64,000 bases of DNA from Clostridium sp. OS1-26 (GCF_030915445.1 NZ_CP133264.1:2046001-2110000); one strand, 5' to 3'. Shown: positions 33,393-46,706, counted from the first letter of the stretch. A program made the numbers and translations. Notes: generated by a model not told the origin, from the letters alone.

Positions 33393-33574
33393 ACTAGAAA
33401 ATTGACTTACACAAAGGGATATGTTTCCAAAGCTGAAGGTAGATTTAAAAACTTTGTGACAGTCTTAGTAAAGGGTTCTAAGGTTATCTTGGAACACAAG
33501 CTTTATACCGGCTAAAAGTTATTAACGGACTGAAGCTTGGAAACATAGCCCGGGGTGTAAGTCAATTTTCTAGT
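33393..33574. repeat. Palindromic MITE-like repeat, copy B (uninterrupted)
   Basis: The ends AAACTAGAAAATTGACTTAC and GTAAGTCAATTTTCTAGTTT are perfect complements. Pairing continues inward through GATATGTTTCCAA/TTGGAAACATA and GCTGAAG/CTGAAGC. In reverse orientation it matches copy A at 6028-6285 along its whole length except for the block inserted there. It lies between converging genes. Confidence 0.8.
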
Positions 33575-33599
33575 TTTATATTTATATAGGGAGTATCTA

Positions 33600-34838
33600 T
33601 TAGTTGCTTTGTTTTAGGATTAATTCTCCAATTTCTTTTCCAGCATCAACACATAATTTTGCTGATGTGTCTTCGTCAAAATAGTTAATTTTTAAAGGTA
33701 GTTTTATGTGGTTAGCACCAGTGCTTTTAACAATATAAGAAGTATCCACTAAAGTCATATTGCTTTGTTTGATATAATCATTTATTATTTCTATCGCTTC
33801 ACCACTCCAACCGAAGGATCCAAATGCTACGCCAAGTTTGTTAGATAAATCTAAAGTTATTAAGTCTTTAATTGTATCTTCTAGGTTGCCTATCATATCG
33901 CCATATTTTGTAGAACTTCCTATAAGTATAGCATCTGATTTCAAGGCTGATTCTTTTAAATCATCTATATTGGCGCTTTTAATATTAAATATTTCAGTCC
34001 TAATGTGTGTGGAGTTTAAGCCTTCAGCTAGAGACTTAGCTATTTTTCCTGTATTTCCTGTCACGCTACTAAATAATATAAGAGCTTTTTTATCCGTTTT
34101 ATTAAGATCAACGGTGCTCATTTCATCGTAAAGGTCGATATATTTTTTGGCATCGCTTCTTAATATATATCCATGAGAAGGAGCTATTATATTAATATCA
34201 AGTTCTTTAACTTTATCAATCATGTTTCTGATATAAGTTCTGTGTGGGCTCATTATTAAGCTATAATATACTTTAAAATCTTCAATTATATCTTCTTTAG
34301 CTAAATCATTAAATAATTCATTGTTAGCAATATGAGTACTAAAAATATCGCATGGGTAAAGTATTTTATCCTCAATGCAATAAGTAATCATAGTTTCTTC
34401 AGTGTGCAGATATGGTGTTTCAAAGAATTTTAATGTTTTTTCACCGATATTAAGAGTATTTCCATCCTTAACTATTAAGTACTCTTGATTATTAAGTTTA
34501 AACATTCCATTTAATAACTCTCTTGCTTTTTCTGTAGTTACTATAACTGCATTTTTAGCTTTATTTAATAATATAGGTAATGCACCAGCATGATCTGGCT
34601 CAACGTGGTTAATTACAACATACTGAATTTTGTTTAAATCTATTATTTCTTCAAGATTTTTAACAAATTCTCTTCCGTACATAATATCAACTGTGTCTAT
34701 AATAGTGGGCTTTTCTGTATTTAATAAATATGAATTATAAGTTGTTCCCTTTTCTAATATTAATCTGTGAAAAGGTACTTTCCTATCATCTACTTTTCCA
34801 ATCCAGTAAGTTTTTTCAACTAATTTATTATTTATCAT
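33600..34838 (-). CDS. fprA: Flavodiiron protein (A-type flavoprotein)
   Basis: This 412-residue protein has an N-terminal metallo-beta-lactamase-like di-iron domain (HVEPDHAG near residue 81; DIFSTHIANNELF; APSHGYILR) and a C-terminal flavodoxin domain (LFSSVTGNTGKIAKSLAEGL near 258; STKYGDMIG). It reduces oxygen to water or NO to N2O in the cytosol, usually fed by rubredoxin. The ATG at 34838 is 9 bases from GGAG; an earlier in-frame ATG directly abuts that site. Its neighbours fit defence against oxygen and NO. Confidence 0.93.
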   Translation of the reverse strand: MINNKLVEKTYWIGKVDDRKVPFHRLILEKGTTYNSYLLNTEKPTIIDTVDIMYGREFVKNLEEIIDLNKIQYVVINHVEPDHAGALPILLNKAKNAVIVTTEKARELLNGMFKLNNQEYLIVKDGNTLNIGEKTLKFFETPYLHTEETMITYCIEDKILYPCDIFSTHIANNELFNDLAKEDIIEDFKVYYSLIMSPHRTYIRNMIDKVKELDINIIAPSHGYILRSDAKKYIDLYDEMSTVDLNKTDKKALILFSSVTGNTGKIAKSLAEGLNSTHIRTEIFNIKSANIDDLKESALKSDAILIGSSTKYGDMIGNLEDTIKDLITLDLSNKLGVAFGSFGWSGEAIEIINDYIKQSNMTLVDTSYIVKSTGANHIKLPLKINYFDEDTSAKLCVDAGKEIGELILKQSN

Positions 34839-35092
34839 ATAAAACATCTCCTTTTGAATTTTTAATTGATGACTTCATTATAGGTTTAGTAAGAATTGAG
34901 TGCAGTGATTAAAATCAACTAAAAATTTGATTACAGTCACAGATTAATAGATAAACTTTTTATATAATTGACTCATAAACACGAGATACTGCTGATAAGT
35001 AAGCAGAGTAAAGTAGGATTTATAAATTGAGTTTATACTCTACTTACAAACCAGTATAAATTATATGTACAAAAAAATATTTGGAGGGATAA

Positions 35093-35815
35093 ATGATGAA
35101 TAAATTTATATTTAAAAGTTCAGATAGTATAGGCTATATTGCAGCAAATTTTCCCAAAGCTATGGACATATTTAAAGACTACAATATTGATTTTTGCTGC
35201 GGAGGAAATAGACCATTAATAGATGCAATAAAAGAAGGAGGGATAAAGGAAGAAGAGATAATGAGCAAGCTTGAAGAAGCATATAACAACTTACTAATAA
35301 TAAAAGATAAAAATATAGATTTTAATGTAATGTCTTACAGCGATTTGGTTGATTATATAGTAAATACTCACCATGCATATTTACAAATTGAACTTCCTAA
35401 AATCTATGAACTTACAACAAAGATACTAAGAGTACATGGTGCTAATCATAAGGAGCTAACAAGAGTGCATAGATTATTTGCAAGTCTTAAAACAGAGTTA
35501 GAGGAACATCTTATTAAAGAGGAAGAAATTGAATTTCCGTTAATAAAGAAGTATGAGTCAGATCCATCGAATGAGTCATTAGAGAAGGTAGTTTCAATAA
35601 TGGAGGAGTTAGAAAATGAACATGAGGGGGCAGGAGATATACTTAAGGAGCTAAGAAAAATTACAAATGGATATGAAATACCTGCAGATGTGTGTAACAC
35701 TTTTAAATTGACTTATCAAAAGCTTCAAGAGTTAGAAGCAGATACTTTTCAACACATACATTTAGAAAACAATATTTTGTTTCCAAAGCTTAAAGAAAAA
35801 AATAATAGTAAATAA
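35093..35815 (+). CDS. ric: Iron-sulfur cluster repair di-iron protein (Ric/ScdA)
   Basis: This 240-residue hemerythrin-like protein repairs Fe-S clusters damaged by NO or peroxide. The N-terminal domain of ScdA type shows IGYIAANFPKAMDIFKDYNI and DFCCGGNRPL. The hemerythrin domain has DYIVNTHHAYLQIELPKI, LEEHLIKEEEIEFPLI, ENEHEGAGDIL and FQHIHLENNILFPKL, supplying the His and Glu iron ligands. GGAGGG precedes two tandem ATGs; the second, at 35096, has better spacing. It lies between fprA and hcp, which fits a nitrosative-stress set. Confidence 0.93.
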   Translation: MMNKFIFKSSDSIGYIAANFPKAMDIFKDYNIDFCCGGNRPLIDAIKEGGIKEEEIMSKLEEAYNNLLIIKDKNIDFNVMSYSDLVDYIVNTHHAYLQIELPKIYELTTKILRVHGANHKELTRVHRLFASLKTELEEHLIKEEEIEFPLIKKYESDPSNESLEKVVSIMEELENEHEGAGDILKELRKITNGYEIPADVCNTFKLTYQKLQELEADTFQHIHLENNILFPKLKEKNNSK

Positions 35816-35834
35816 GCAAAAAATCTTTTATATT

Positions 35835-35850
35835 CGTAACAATTGTTACG
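35835..35850. promoter_or_regulatory. Perfect palindrome CGTAACAATTGTTACG upstream of hcp
   Basis: A GTAAC-N4-GTTAC site, perfectly symmetric, lies about 183 bases before the hcp start. It shares half-sites and spacing with the site before the cupin gene (6428-6441). It is a candidate target of the Crp/Fnr regulator at 32652. Confidence 0.6.
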
Positions 35851-35908
35851 GAATAAGTTTATAGATGAAGTTATAATTAAATCATCAAGTGAACAACAAC
35901 AATCTAGC

Positions 35909-35959
35909 ACATATCAGCTGCAGAGCCGTTGATTAATGAGACTCTGCAGTGGTAATGTG
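35909..35959 (+). other. Hairpin in the hcp leader
   Basis: CTGCAGAG pairs with CTCTGCAG, and the flanking CACAT pairs with ATGTG, around a 16-base loop. No T tract follows, so a leader structure is more likely than a terminator. Confidence 0.45.
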
Positions 35960-36032
35960 TACTTTAATGGTAAAGTTTTAGAAAGTATATAATCAAAATG
36001 AAATAAATTAATATTATGGAGGTTAGAATTAA

Positions 36033-37748
36033 ATGAGTATGTTTTGTTATCAATGTCAAGAGGCAGCAAATTGCAAAGGATGTACAATAAAAGGTGTATG
36101 TGGAAAGACAGAAGACCTAGCAAAAGCACAAGACTTATTAATATATATAACAAAAGGAATTTCTATATTTAGCACAAAGGCCAGAGAATTAGGAGTAGAA
36201 AATAAGGAAGCAAATAAATTTGTAGTAGAGAGTTTATTTGCAACTATAACTAATGCAAACTTTGACAGAAACGTATTTATAGAAAGAATAAAAAGAGGAT
36301 TACAATTAAGAGAAGAAGTTAAACAACAGTATATAAAAGCTGGTGGAAAACTTACTGAATCAAAAGAAAATACTTCATGGCTTAAAAAAATCTTTGGATT
36401 TGGTGGAGCACAAAAAGAAGAAGAACTTAGCCTGCCAGAAGCAGCAATATGGTTTGCTGATAACGTAAATGATTTTGATTTAAAAGCAGAGTCAGTAGGC
36501 GTACTAGCTACTAAAGATGAAGATATAAGATCATTAAGAGAGCTTTTAATTTATGGATTAAAAGGTATGGCAGCATACATTAAGCATGCTAATAACTTAG
36601 GATATGATGATAAAAATCTTCATGGATTTATGCAAAAGGCATTAGCTGCAACTTTGGATGACAGTATAGCAGTAGATGGATTAATAGATCTAGTACTTGA
36701 AGCAGGTAAATATGGGGTAGATGCTATGGCTTTACTTGATAAGGCTAATACTGAATCTTATGGAAATCCTGAGATAACAAAAGTTAATATAGGTGTTGGA
36801 AATAGACCTGGTATCTTAATAAGCGGACATGACTTAAAAGACATGGAAGAATTGTTAAAACAAACAGAAGGAACAGGAATAGATGTATACACTCACAGTG
36901 AAATGCTTCCAGCAAACTACTATCCAGCATTTAAGAAATATAAGCACTTTGTAGGAAACTACGGAAATGCATGGTGGAAGCAAACAGAAGAATTTGAAAG
37001 CTTCAATGGACCAATTTTAATGACTACAAATTGCGTAGTTCCTCCTAAGAATTCATATAAAGATAGAATGTATACTACTGGCGCAACAGGTGTTCCAGGG
37101 GTTAAGCATATAGCAGATGGAAAAAATGGTCAACCAAAAGACTTTTCAGCTATAATTGCACATGCTAAAAAGTGTCAGGCACCAAAGGAAATCGAAAAAG
37201 GAGAAATAGTTGGTGGATTTGCACACAACCAAGTTTTAGCTTTAGCTGATAAAGTTGTAGAAGCAGTTAAAACAGGAGCTATAAAGAGATTCTTCGTTAT
37301 GGCTGGTTGTGATGGAAGAGCTAAGAGCAGAAATTACTATACAGACTTTGCTAAGAAACTTCCAAAGGATACAGTTATCCTTACAGCTGGATGTGCTAAA
37401 TATAAATACAATAAGCTTGACTTAGGTGATATTGGAGGAATTCCAAGAGTGTTAGATGCTGGACAATGTAACGACTCATATTCACTAGCAGTAATAGCAC
37501 TTAAATTAAAAGAAGTATTTGGATTAGAGGATATTAATGAACTTCCTATATCATATAATATAGCTTGGTATGAGCAAAAAGCAGTTATAGTTTTACTTGC
37601 ATTACTTCACTTAGGAGTTAAAAATATTCACCTAGGACCAACTTTACCAGCATTCCTTTCACCAAATGTAGCTAAGGTTCTAGTAGAGAACTTTGGAATA
37701 GGTGGAATAACAAATGTTGATGATGATATGAAGATGTTCTTAGGATAA
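36033..37748 (+). CDS. hcp: Hydroxylamine reductase / hybrid cluster protein
   Basis: Hcp holds a [4Fe-4S] and a hybrid Fe-S-O cluster and acts in NO and hydroxylamine detoxification. The N-terminal [19 protein letters not shown] gives the C-x2-C-x8-C-x5-C spacing of class I. Hybrid-cluster ligands appear in [45 protein letters not shown] and [11 protein letters not shown]. The length (571) is normal. GGAGG lies about 10 bases before the ATG. It is a single-gene transcript with a terminator after it, and a GTAAC-N4-GTTAC palindrome lies upstream. Confidence 0.96.
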   Translation: MSMFCYQCQEAANCKGCTIKGVCGKTEDLAKAQDLLIYITKGISIFSTKARELGVENKEANKFVVESLFATITNANFDRNVFIERIKRGLQLREEVKQQYIKAGGKLTESKENTSWLKKIFGFGGAQKEEELSLPEAAIWFADNVNDFDLKAESVGVLATKDEDIRSLRELLIYGLKGMAAYIKHANNLGYDDKNLHGFMQKALAATLDDSIAVDGLIDLVLEAGKYGVDAMALLDKANTESYGNPEITKVNIGVGNRPGILISGHDLKDMEELLKQTEGTGIDVYTHSEMLPANYYPAFKKYKHFVGNYGNAWWKQTEEFESFNGPILMTTNCVVPPKNSYKDRMYTTGATGVPGVKHIADGKNGQPKDFSAIIAHAKKCQAPKEIEKGEIVGGFAHNQVLALADKVVEAVKTGAIKRFFVMAGCDGRAKSRNYYTDFAKKLPKDTVILTAGCAKYKYNKLDLGDIGGIPRVLDAGQCNDSYSLAVIALKLKEVFGLEDINELPISYNIAWYEQKAVIVLLALLHLGVKNIHLGPTLPAFLSPNVAKVLVENFGIGGITNVDDDMKMFLG

Positions 37749-37831
37749 TATAAAGTTAAATACTATCATTAAATATCCCCATCCGTGAAGTTGATGGTAG
37801 TTTACTTAAATTTAAATAAACTTACACTAAT

Positions 37832-37872
37832 AAAAGAGCTTGTGACTTATTTTGGCACAAGCTCTTTTTCAT
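37832..37872. terminator. Terminator after hcp
   Basis: AAAAGAGCTTGTG pairs with CACAAGCTCTTTT around an 11-base loop, then a short T run. Confidence 0.85.
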
Positions 37873-37927
37873 ATTATTTTGTATAAATATTTCCTAATCT
37901 ATGCAAAATATATTTGGAGGTGTTTTT

Positions 37928-38395
37928 ATGAAAGTAAATTTATCACAAAAAGAAAGAATGTTACTTGAAGATCAAAAAAGTCATGAGGAAGCTTGCATAG
38001 TAAAGTATACTAATTATGCAAATCAGGCTACGGACAGTCAATTAAAAGCAATATTTAATGCTAGTTTGCAGTCCGAGAGAACACATTTAGACAGTATAAA
38101 CCAATTATTAAGCGGAAATATTCCTCAGATGAATCAACAAGGTAATCAGCAAAATAATAATCAAAGTACAAACCAGAATATGACTTCAGGAGTACATAAT
38201 TTATCTGACTATGACATGTGTACAGATATTTTAATGACAGAAAAATATGTTTCTGGAGCTTACGATACTGCAATCTTTGAATTTAGAGATACAAATGTTC
38301 GCGATGTTTTAAACCATATACAAAAAGAAGAACAAAAGCATGGAGAATCTGTATTTCAGTATATGGAAAGCAAAGGTATGTATAAAGTTCAATAG
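37928..38395 (+). CDS. CotF-like spore coat protein
   Basis: This 155-residue ferritin-like helical protein of the coat F family contains LSQKERMLLEDQKSHEEACI and NASLQSERTHLDSINQLLSG, a Gln/Asn-rich linker (NQQGNQQNNNQSTNQN), then YDMCTDILMTEKYVSGAYDT and LNHIQKEEQKHGESVFQYM. The conserved E--H residues recall ferritin-like metal sites. The ATG at 37928 is chosen because GGAGG precedes it by 9 bases; a longer reading starts upstream of that site. Terminators on both sides make it a single-gene unit. Confidence 0.85.
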   Translation: MKVNLSQKERMLLEDQKSHEEACIVKYTNYANQATDSQLKAIFNASLQSERTHLDSINQLLSGNIPQMNQQGNQQNNNQSTNQNMTSGVHNLSDYDMCTDILMTEKYVSGAYDTAIFEFRDTNVRDVLNHIQKEEQKHGESVFQYMESKGMYKVQ

Positions 38396-38404
38396 TTTTA
38401 CATT

Positions 38405-38442
38405 AGGCTGTTGATAACTACTTAGTTATCAACAGCCTTTAA
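38405..38442. terminator. Bidirectional terminator after the CotF-like gene
   Basis: AGGCTGTTGATAAC-TACTTA-GTTATCAACAGCCT is a 14-bp perfect stem followed by TTTAAAG. It is shared with the converging nitroreductase gene. Confidence 0.85.
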
Positions 38443-38462
38443 AGTTTAGATGTTTATAATAT

Positions 38463-39011
38463 TTACAAATCAGTTAAATTAAAAGTAGATATTTCATCTA
38501 TTGGTTTTCTATTTTTATTTCTTACATTAGCTGATTTAGGATAACCTACAGCAATTAATAGTGCAACCATTTGATCTTTGCTTATATTTAGGTGCTTTTT
38601 TATTTTCTTTTCATTAAACCATCCTATCATACAAGTACCTAAACCTTCTTCAGCAGCTTGAAGACAAAAGTGTTCTGCTGCAATTCCAATATCAATTAAA
38701 TAATAAGGAATACTAGTAATCATTTGTCCAACTTTTGTTTTTAGGTTTCCTTTTGTTGCAGTGATTACTACTAGGACAGGTGCATTTAATGAAAACTTAT
38801 TAAAAGACACAAGCTCATTAAAAGTTGATCTTGCGATTTTATCTTTTAGCTCTGGAGTATCTATAATGATAAAACTCCATGGCTGAGAATTGCAAGCAGA
38901 TGGAGAGAGACGAGCTGCCTCGAGACATCTATCTATCTTTTCCTTTTCGATGGAGATATTAGAATATTCACGAACACTTTGACGGACTTTAACTAATTCT
39001 AAAAAATTCAT
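38463..39011 (-). CDS. Nitroreductase-family FMN protein
   Basis: This 182-residue nitroreductase-fold protein opens MNFLELVKVRQSVREYSNIS, with RLSPSACNSQPWSFIIID (near 35) forming the FMN site, and AAEEGLGTCMIGWF (near 122) and LIAVGYPKSANVRNKNRKPI at the end. It should reduce nitroaromatics, quinones or flavin with NAD(P)H; the natural substrate is unknown. It is short for the family but has all motifs. It lies alone between the CotF-like gene and the rrn operon. Confidence 0.88.
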   Translation of the reverse strand: MNFLELVKVRQSVREYSNISIEKEKIDRCLEAARLSPSACNSQPWSFIIIDTPELKDKIARSTFNELVSFNKFSLNAPVLVVITATKGNLKTKVGQMITSIPYYLIDIGIAAEHFCLQAAEEGLGTCMIGWFNEKKIKKHLNISKDQMVALLIAVGYPKSANVRNKNRKPIDEISTFNLTDL

Positions 39012-39305
39012 AGGTACACCTCGTTATATATTAAATCTTCATATAAATAATATTATAGCCTATTTAATTGAGAAGAAAATCTATAAGTTGTTATCATTCG
39101 GAGATTAATTCGAATTTAAGCAGTAAACTAAATCTGGCGTGTCAATATGCTTAATATCTAGTATTATATTGAGATATGCAGAATTAATGAGCTAATTTAA
39201 CCTCAGACAAACTATAAAATATAATCTATTAATAAAAAGGTGGTAAGATAACATTCGTCGCTTGAGTGAGCGGCAAACAAGTTAAAAAAGTTAGTCAAAA
39301 ATATG
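39012..39305. other. AT-rich gap upstream of the rrn promoters
   Basis: No ORF. It includes a CGCTTGAGTGAGCG short palindrome near 39259-39272 just ahead of the rRNA promoters. Confidence 0.4.
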
Positions 39306-39338
39306 TTGACAACAAGTTAGCTTGTGTGATACTATAAT
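39306..39338 (+). promoter_or_regulatory. rRNA promoter P1
   Basis: TTGACA is followed after 16 bases by GATACT, with TATAAT five bases further on. A perfect -35 and a second promoter downstream are typical of rrn operons. Confidence 0.6.
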
Positions 39339-39388
39339 GAAGCTGTCAAGGGCAGCTAAGCTTAACAAAAAGAATTCAAAAAAGGTTC

Positions 39389-39417
39389 TTGACAAAGTTA
39401 AGTAAGTATGAGAAACT
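39389..39417 (+). promoter_or_regulatory. rRNA promoter P2
   Basis: TTGACA is followed after 17 bases by GAAACT, an imperfect -10. Further on, CTTGAAAATTAAACAG matches the rrn leader processing/antitermination element, repeated as CTTTGAAAATTGCACAG in the 16S-23S spacer (near 41163). Confidence 0.5.
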
Positions 39418-39565
39418 TTATAAGCTGTCTTGAACGACAGATGATCCTTGAAAATTAAACAGAGGTTAAAAATCAAGATGATTTTTATTAAGTAAACTAA
39501 ACCAGCAATTCTTTTGAACTACTTGTTAGTAGTCAAAAACAACAGTAATGAGCATTCAAACTTTT

Positions 39566-41081
<1,516 letters not shown>

Positions 41082-41271
41082 TCGACAAGATAGGTAATTC
41101 TATCTTGAAGGTTTGTTTACACTCTGTTTAATTTTGAAGGATCATAGTATTCTTCAATTGTTCTTTGAAAATTGCACAGTGATATATAAATAAAAGTAAA
41201 GCTGAAGGTAAAACTACTTATTATATAAGTAAGTAACCTTTGTAGATTTAAGAATTAATATAAATTAATAG

Positions 41272-41368
41272 TAGCGAGCAGAACAAGGAAGCAACCGAAT
41301 GAGGAGCGGAGTTTACTTTAAGGTAAATGAGCACCGCAGTGAGGGAAGCTGACGCAGTAATGCGAAGG
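41272..41368 (+). repeat. Structured repeat in the 16S-23S spacer
   Basis: About 97 bases from AGCGAGCAGAACAAGGAAGC to GACGCAGTAATGCGAAGG. A diverged copy lies in the 23S-5S spacer (44353-44449). AT-rich arms around it are complementary (TAAATTAATA and TATTAATTTA). No tRNA gene is present in this spacer. Confidence 0.65.
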
Positions 41369-41383
41369 TAATATTAATTTAGA

Positions 41384-44278
<2,895 letters not shown>

Positions 44279-44352
44279 ATATTATATAACACTGTGCAAT
44301 TTTCAGAGAACAAGTATTTCTGAAAGCAAAAAGTAATAACTAAAAATTGATA

Positions 44353-44449
44353 GAAGCGAGTAGTACAAGGAAGCGACTGAACGAGGAACAGAGTTTACTG
44401 ATCTGTAAATGAGTACCGCAGGGAGGGAGCTGACGCAGTAATACGAAGC
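44353..44449 (+). repeat. Second copy of the rRNA spacer repeat (23S-5S spacer)
   Basis: It aligns with the 16S-23S spacer copy: AGCGAGTAGTACAAGGAAGC, GAGGAACAGAGTTTACT, AAATGAGTACCGCAGGGAGG and AGCTGACGCAGTAATACGAA. The flanking AAAAATTG and CAATTTTT are complementary and close a stem. Confidence 0.65.
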
Positions 44450-44468
44450 TTACAGCAATTTTTGCAGA

Positions 44469-44585
44469 TCTGGTGGTAATGACGTGAAGGTAACACCCGT
44501 TCCCATTCCGAACACGACGGTTAAGCTTCATAGTGCCGATGGTACTGCACGGGAGACTGTGTGGAAGAGTAGGTCGTCGCCAGGT
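44469..44585 (+). rRNA. rrf: 5S ribosomal RNA
   Basis: This ~117-base 5S gene begins TCTGGTGGTAATGACG and ends AGTAGGTCGTCGCCAGG, whose terminal bases pair with the start. The conserved CCCATTCCGAACAC segment is present. A terminator hairpin (AACACTGAGCATATGCTTGG then T run) follows at 44595-44622. Confidence 0.93.
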
Positions 44586-44640
44586 AATAATAGAAACACT
44601 GAGCATATGCTTGGTGTTTTTTATTTATGTAAAAAAGTAA

Positions 44641-44732
44641 GTAACATACCCATTCCTAACAGGTTGGTTAAGCTTGATAGTGCCGATGGTACTGCAGGGG
44701 AGACCCTGTGGAAGAGTAGGTCGTCGCCAGGT
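44641..44732 (+). pseudogene. 5S rRNA pseudogene copy 2 (5'-truncated)
   Basis: It retains most of 5S from the TAACA-CCCATTCC region to GTCGTCGCCAGG but lacks about the first 27-30 bases and has a small deletion in the CCGAACAC loop. It is followed by the same terminator type (ACACTAAGCAAATGCTTGGT then seven T). Confidence 0.8.
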
Positions 44733-44788
44733 AATATGAAAGACACTAAGCAAATGCTTGGTGTTTTTTTATTTATGCAAATAATTGA

Positions 44789-44877
44789 GTAACATACTCA
44801 TCCCTAACAGGTCGGTTAAGCTTTACAGTATCGATGCAATGCAGAAGAGACTTGTAAAAGAGGAGTCCATCGCTAGA
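44789..44877 (+). pseudogene. 5S rRNA pseudogene copy 3 (more decayed)
   Basis: It is truncated like copy 2, with many more changes: CATACTCATCCCTAACAGGT, GGTTAAGCTTTACAGTATCG and GGAGTCCATCGCTAGA. Its terminator hairpin (ACACCAAGCAAATGCTTGGT) has lost the T tract. Confidence 0.7.
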
Positions 44878-44933
44878 TAATAGAAAAGACACCAAGCAAA
44901 TGCTTGGTGTTACTTATTTATATAAAGAAATAA

Positions 44934-44990
44934 GTGACATATCCAGAGGAATTATAAAGGATACTAAAAATAATCTTAGTGTTTTTTATA
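44934..44990 (+). pseudogene. Possible trace of a fourth 5S-terminator unit
   Basis: GTGACATATCC resembles the start of copies 2 and 3, and AATCTTAGTGTTTTTTATAA resembles the end of their terminators; most of the 5S body is gone. Confidence 0.35.
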
Positions 44991-45093
44991 ATTATAAGAT
45001 ATTTGATAATATGAACAATCAGGCCGTTATTAGCGAATGCATTAGGCTTACTTAATATAACTATTTATTTTTATCATAAATTATGAAAACGTA

Positions 45094-45150
45094 TTGACTA
45101 GCATGTACGTACAAGTTATAATTTATTTATAACATAACTTGTACGTATAG
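45094..45150 (+). promoter_or_regulatory. Trehalose operon promoter with two TreR-type operators
   Basis: TTGACT and TATAAT (45117-45122) are 17 bases apart. ATGTACGTACAAG (45103-45115) lies in the spacer and CTTGTACGTATAG (45138-45150) just downstream. Together they form an inverted pair (TACGTACAAGTTA and TAACTTGTACGTA). The half-sites resemble the TTGTATATACAA-type target of GntR-family TreR. Confidence 0.65.
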
Positions 45151-45214
45151 GTTTCGAGAGACGGTAATAATATGTTCATGAGTAATAAAATAAAAATATA
45201 GTGGGGGTTTTGGT

Positions 45215-46636
45215 ATGGGTAAGTTCTCAAGTGAAGCAAAACAGTTGCTAGAGTATATTGGTGGAAAAGAAAACATTGCTGCAGTAACTCATTGCGCAAC
45301 ACGTATGCGTTTTGTATTAAACGATGCTAAAAAGGCAGATGTTAAAAAAATCGAAGGTATCAAGGCTGTAAAAGGTACCTTTACGCAGGCGGGGCAATTC
45401 CAAGTTATTATAGGTAATGAAGTGTCCATATTTTATAATGACTTTGTAGAAATTACTGGTGTAGATGGTGTTAGTAAGGAGCAGGCCAAGATTGCTGCCA
45501 AAAGCAATATGAGCTTTATTCAGAAATTACTTGCTAATTTAGCAGAAATATTTACACCACTTATTCCTGCTCTTGTAGTTGGAGGTTTAATACTAGGTTT
45601 TCGTAATATAATTGGAGATATTAAGTTACTTGAAGGTGGAACTAAAACAATAGTACAGCAGTATCAGTTTTGGGCTGGTGTTCACTCATTCTTATGGTTA
45701 ATTGGAGAAGCAATTTTCTTCTTCTTGCCAGTAGGAATAACGTGGTCTATTTCTAAAAAAATGGGTACAACTCAGATATTAGGGATTATATTAGGTATAA
45801 CGCTAGTATCACCACAGCTACTGAATGCTTATGCCGTTGCAGGCACTCCTGTTGATAAAATACCTTTCTGGGACTTTGGCTTTGCAAAAATTCAAATGAT
45901 AGGGTATCAAGCTCAAGTTATTCCAGCAATGCTTGCAGGATTTCTTTTGGCAATGTTGGAAAAAAGCGTGCGTAAAATTGTTCCTGAATATATATCTATG
46001 ATAGTAGTGCCGTTTTTAGCATTAGTTCCTACTGTATTAATAGCACATACCATTTTAGGACCAATAGGTTGGGCGATAGGGAAATTTATTTCAGGCGTTG
46101 TATATTCAAGTTTGACTTCATCATTTGGATGGCTATTTGCAGCTATATTTGGATTTACTTATGCACCATTAGTTATTACTGGATTGCACCATATGACGAA
46201 TGCTATAGATTTGCAATTAATGGCTCAATTTGGAGGAACAAATTTATGGCCGATGATTGCATTATCAAATATTGCCCAGGGTTCAGCAGTTTTAGCAATA
46301 ATATATTTAAATAGAGGTGATAAAGAAGAGGAACAGGTATCTATTCCTGCTGCAATATCATGCTATTTAGGTGTAACTGAGCCAGCTATGTTTGGTATTA
46401 ATTTGAAATATGCATTCCCATTCTTAGCTGCTATGATAGGTTCAGCAATTGCAGCTGTTATCTCAGTAGGTTCAGGAGTTATGGCGAATTCAATTGGAGT
46501 TGGAGGTTTACCAGGTATTTTATCAATAAAGCCTCAGTACATGTTAATTTTCGCGTTAGCAATGCTTGTAGCCATTGTCATACCATTTATATTGACAATT
46601 ATATTTGCTAAAAAGAAAATTGCACAGAAGAAATAA
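45215..46636 (+). CDS. treB: PTS trehalose-specific EIIBC
   Basis: This 473-residue permease-kinase has an N-terminal EIIB domain with the phosphorylated Cys in VTHCATRMRFVL (near residue 27). The EIIC membrane domain starts near 105 (LLANLAEIFTPLIPALVVGG) and includes the family motif VITGLHHMTNAIDLQLMAQF. It imports trehalose as trehalose-6-phosphate. No EIIA domain is attached, so an EIIA-Glc from elsewhere, possibly that at 640, is needed. GGGGG lies before the ATG. It is the first gene of the treB-treC-treR set. Confidence 0.93.
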   Translation: MGKFSSEAKQLLEYIGGKENIAAVTHCATRMRFVLNDAKKADVKKIEGIKAVKGTFTQAGQFQVIIGNEVSIFYNDFVEITGVDGVSKEQAKIAAKSNMSFIQKLLANLAEIFTPLIPALVVGGLILGFRNIIGDIKLLEGGTKTIVQQYQFWAGVHSFLWLIGEAIFFFLPVGITWSISKKMGTTQILGIILGITLVSPQLLNAYAVAGTPVDKIPFWDFGFAKIQMIGYQAQVIPAMLAGFLLAMLEKSVRKIVPEYISMIVVPFLALVPTVLIAHTILGPIGWAIGKFISGVVYSSLTSSFGWLFAAIFGFTYAPLVITGLHHMTNAIDLQLMAQFGGTNLWPMIALSNIAQGSAVLAIIYLNRGDKEEEQVSIPAAISCYLGVTEPAMFGINLKYAFPFLAAMIGSAIAAVISVGSGVMANSIGVGGLPGILSIKPQYMLIFALAMLVAIVIPFILTIIFAKKKIAQKK

Positions 46637-46664
46637 AAGTAAACAAAAGATATTAATATTGTAG

Positions 46665-46706
46665 TGCGTATAAGAGAAGAATTATTAAATCCTTCGTTTA
46701 TACGCA
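46665..46706 (+). other. Intercistronic hairpin between treB and treC
   Basis: TGCGTATAA and TTATACGCA pair around a 24-base loop. No strong T tract follows, so it is more likely to affect mRNA stability or to be a weak attenuator. Confidence 0.4.

Noticed and set aside
44484..44792. 102-codon plus-strand ORF over the 5S region
   Set aside because: It is made by the tandem 5S copies; the internal similarity of its two halves comes from the rRNA, not from a protein repeat.
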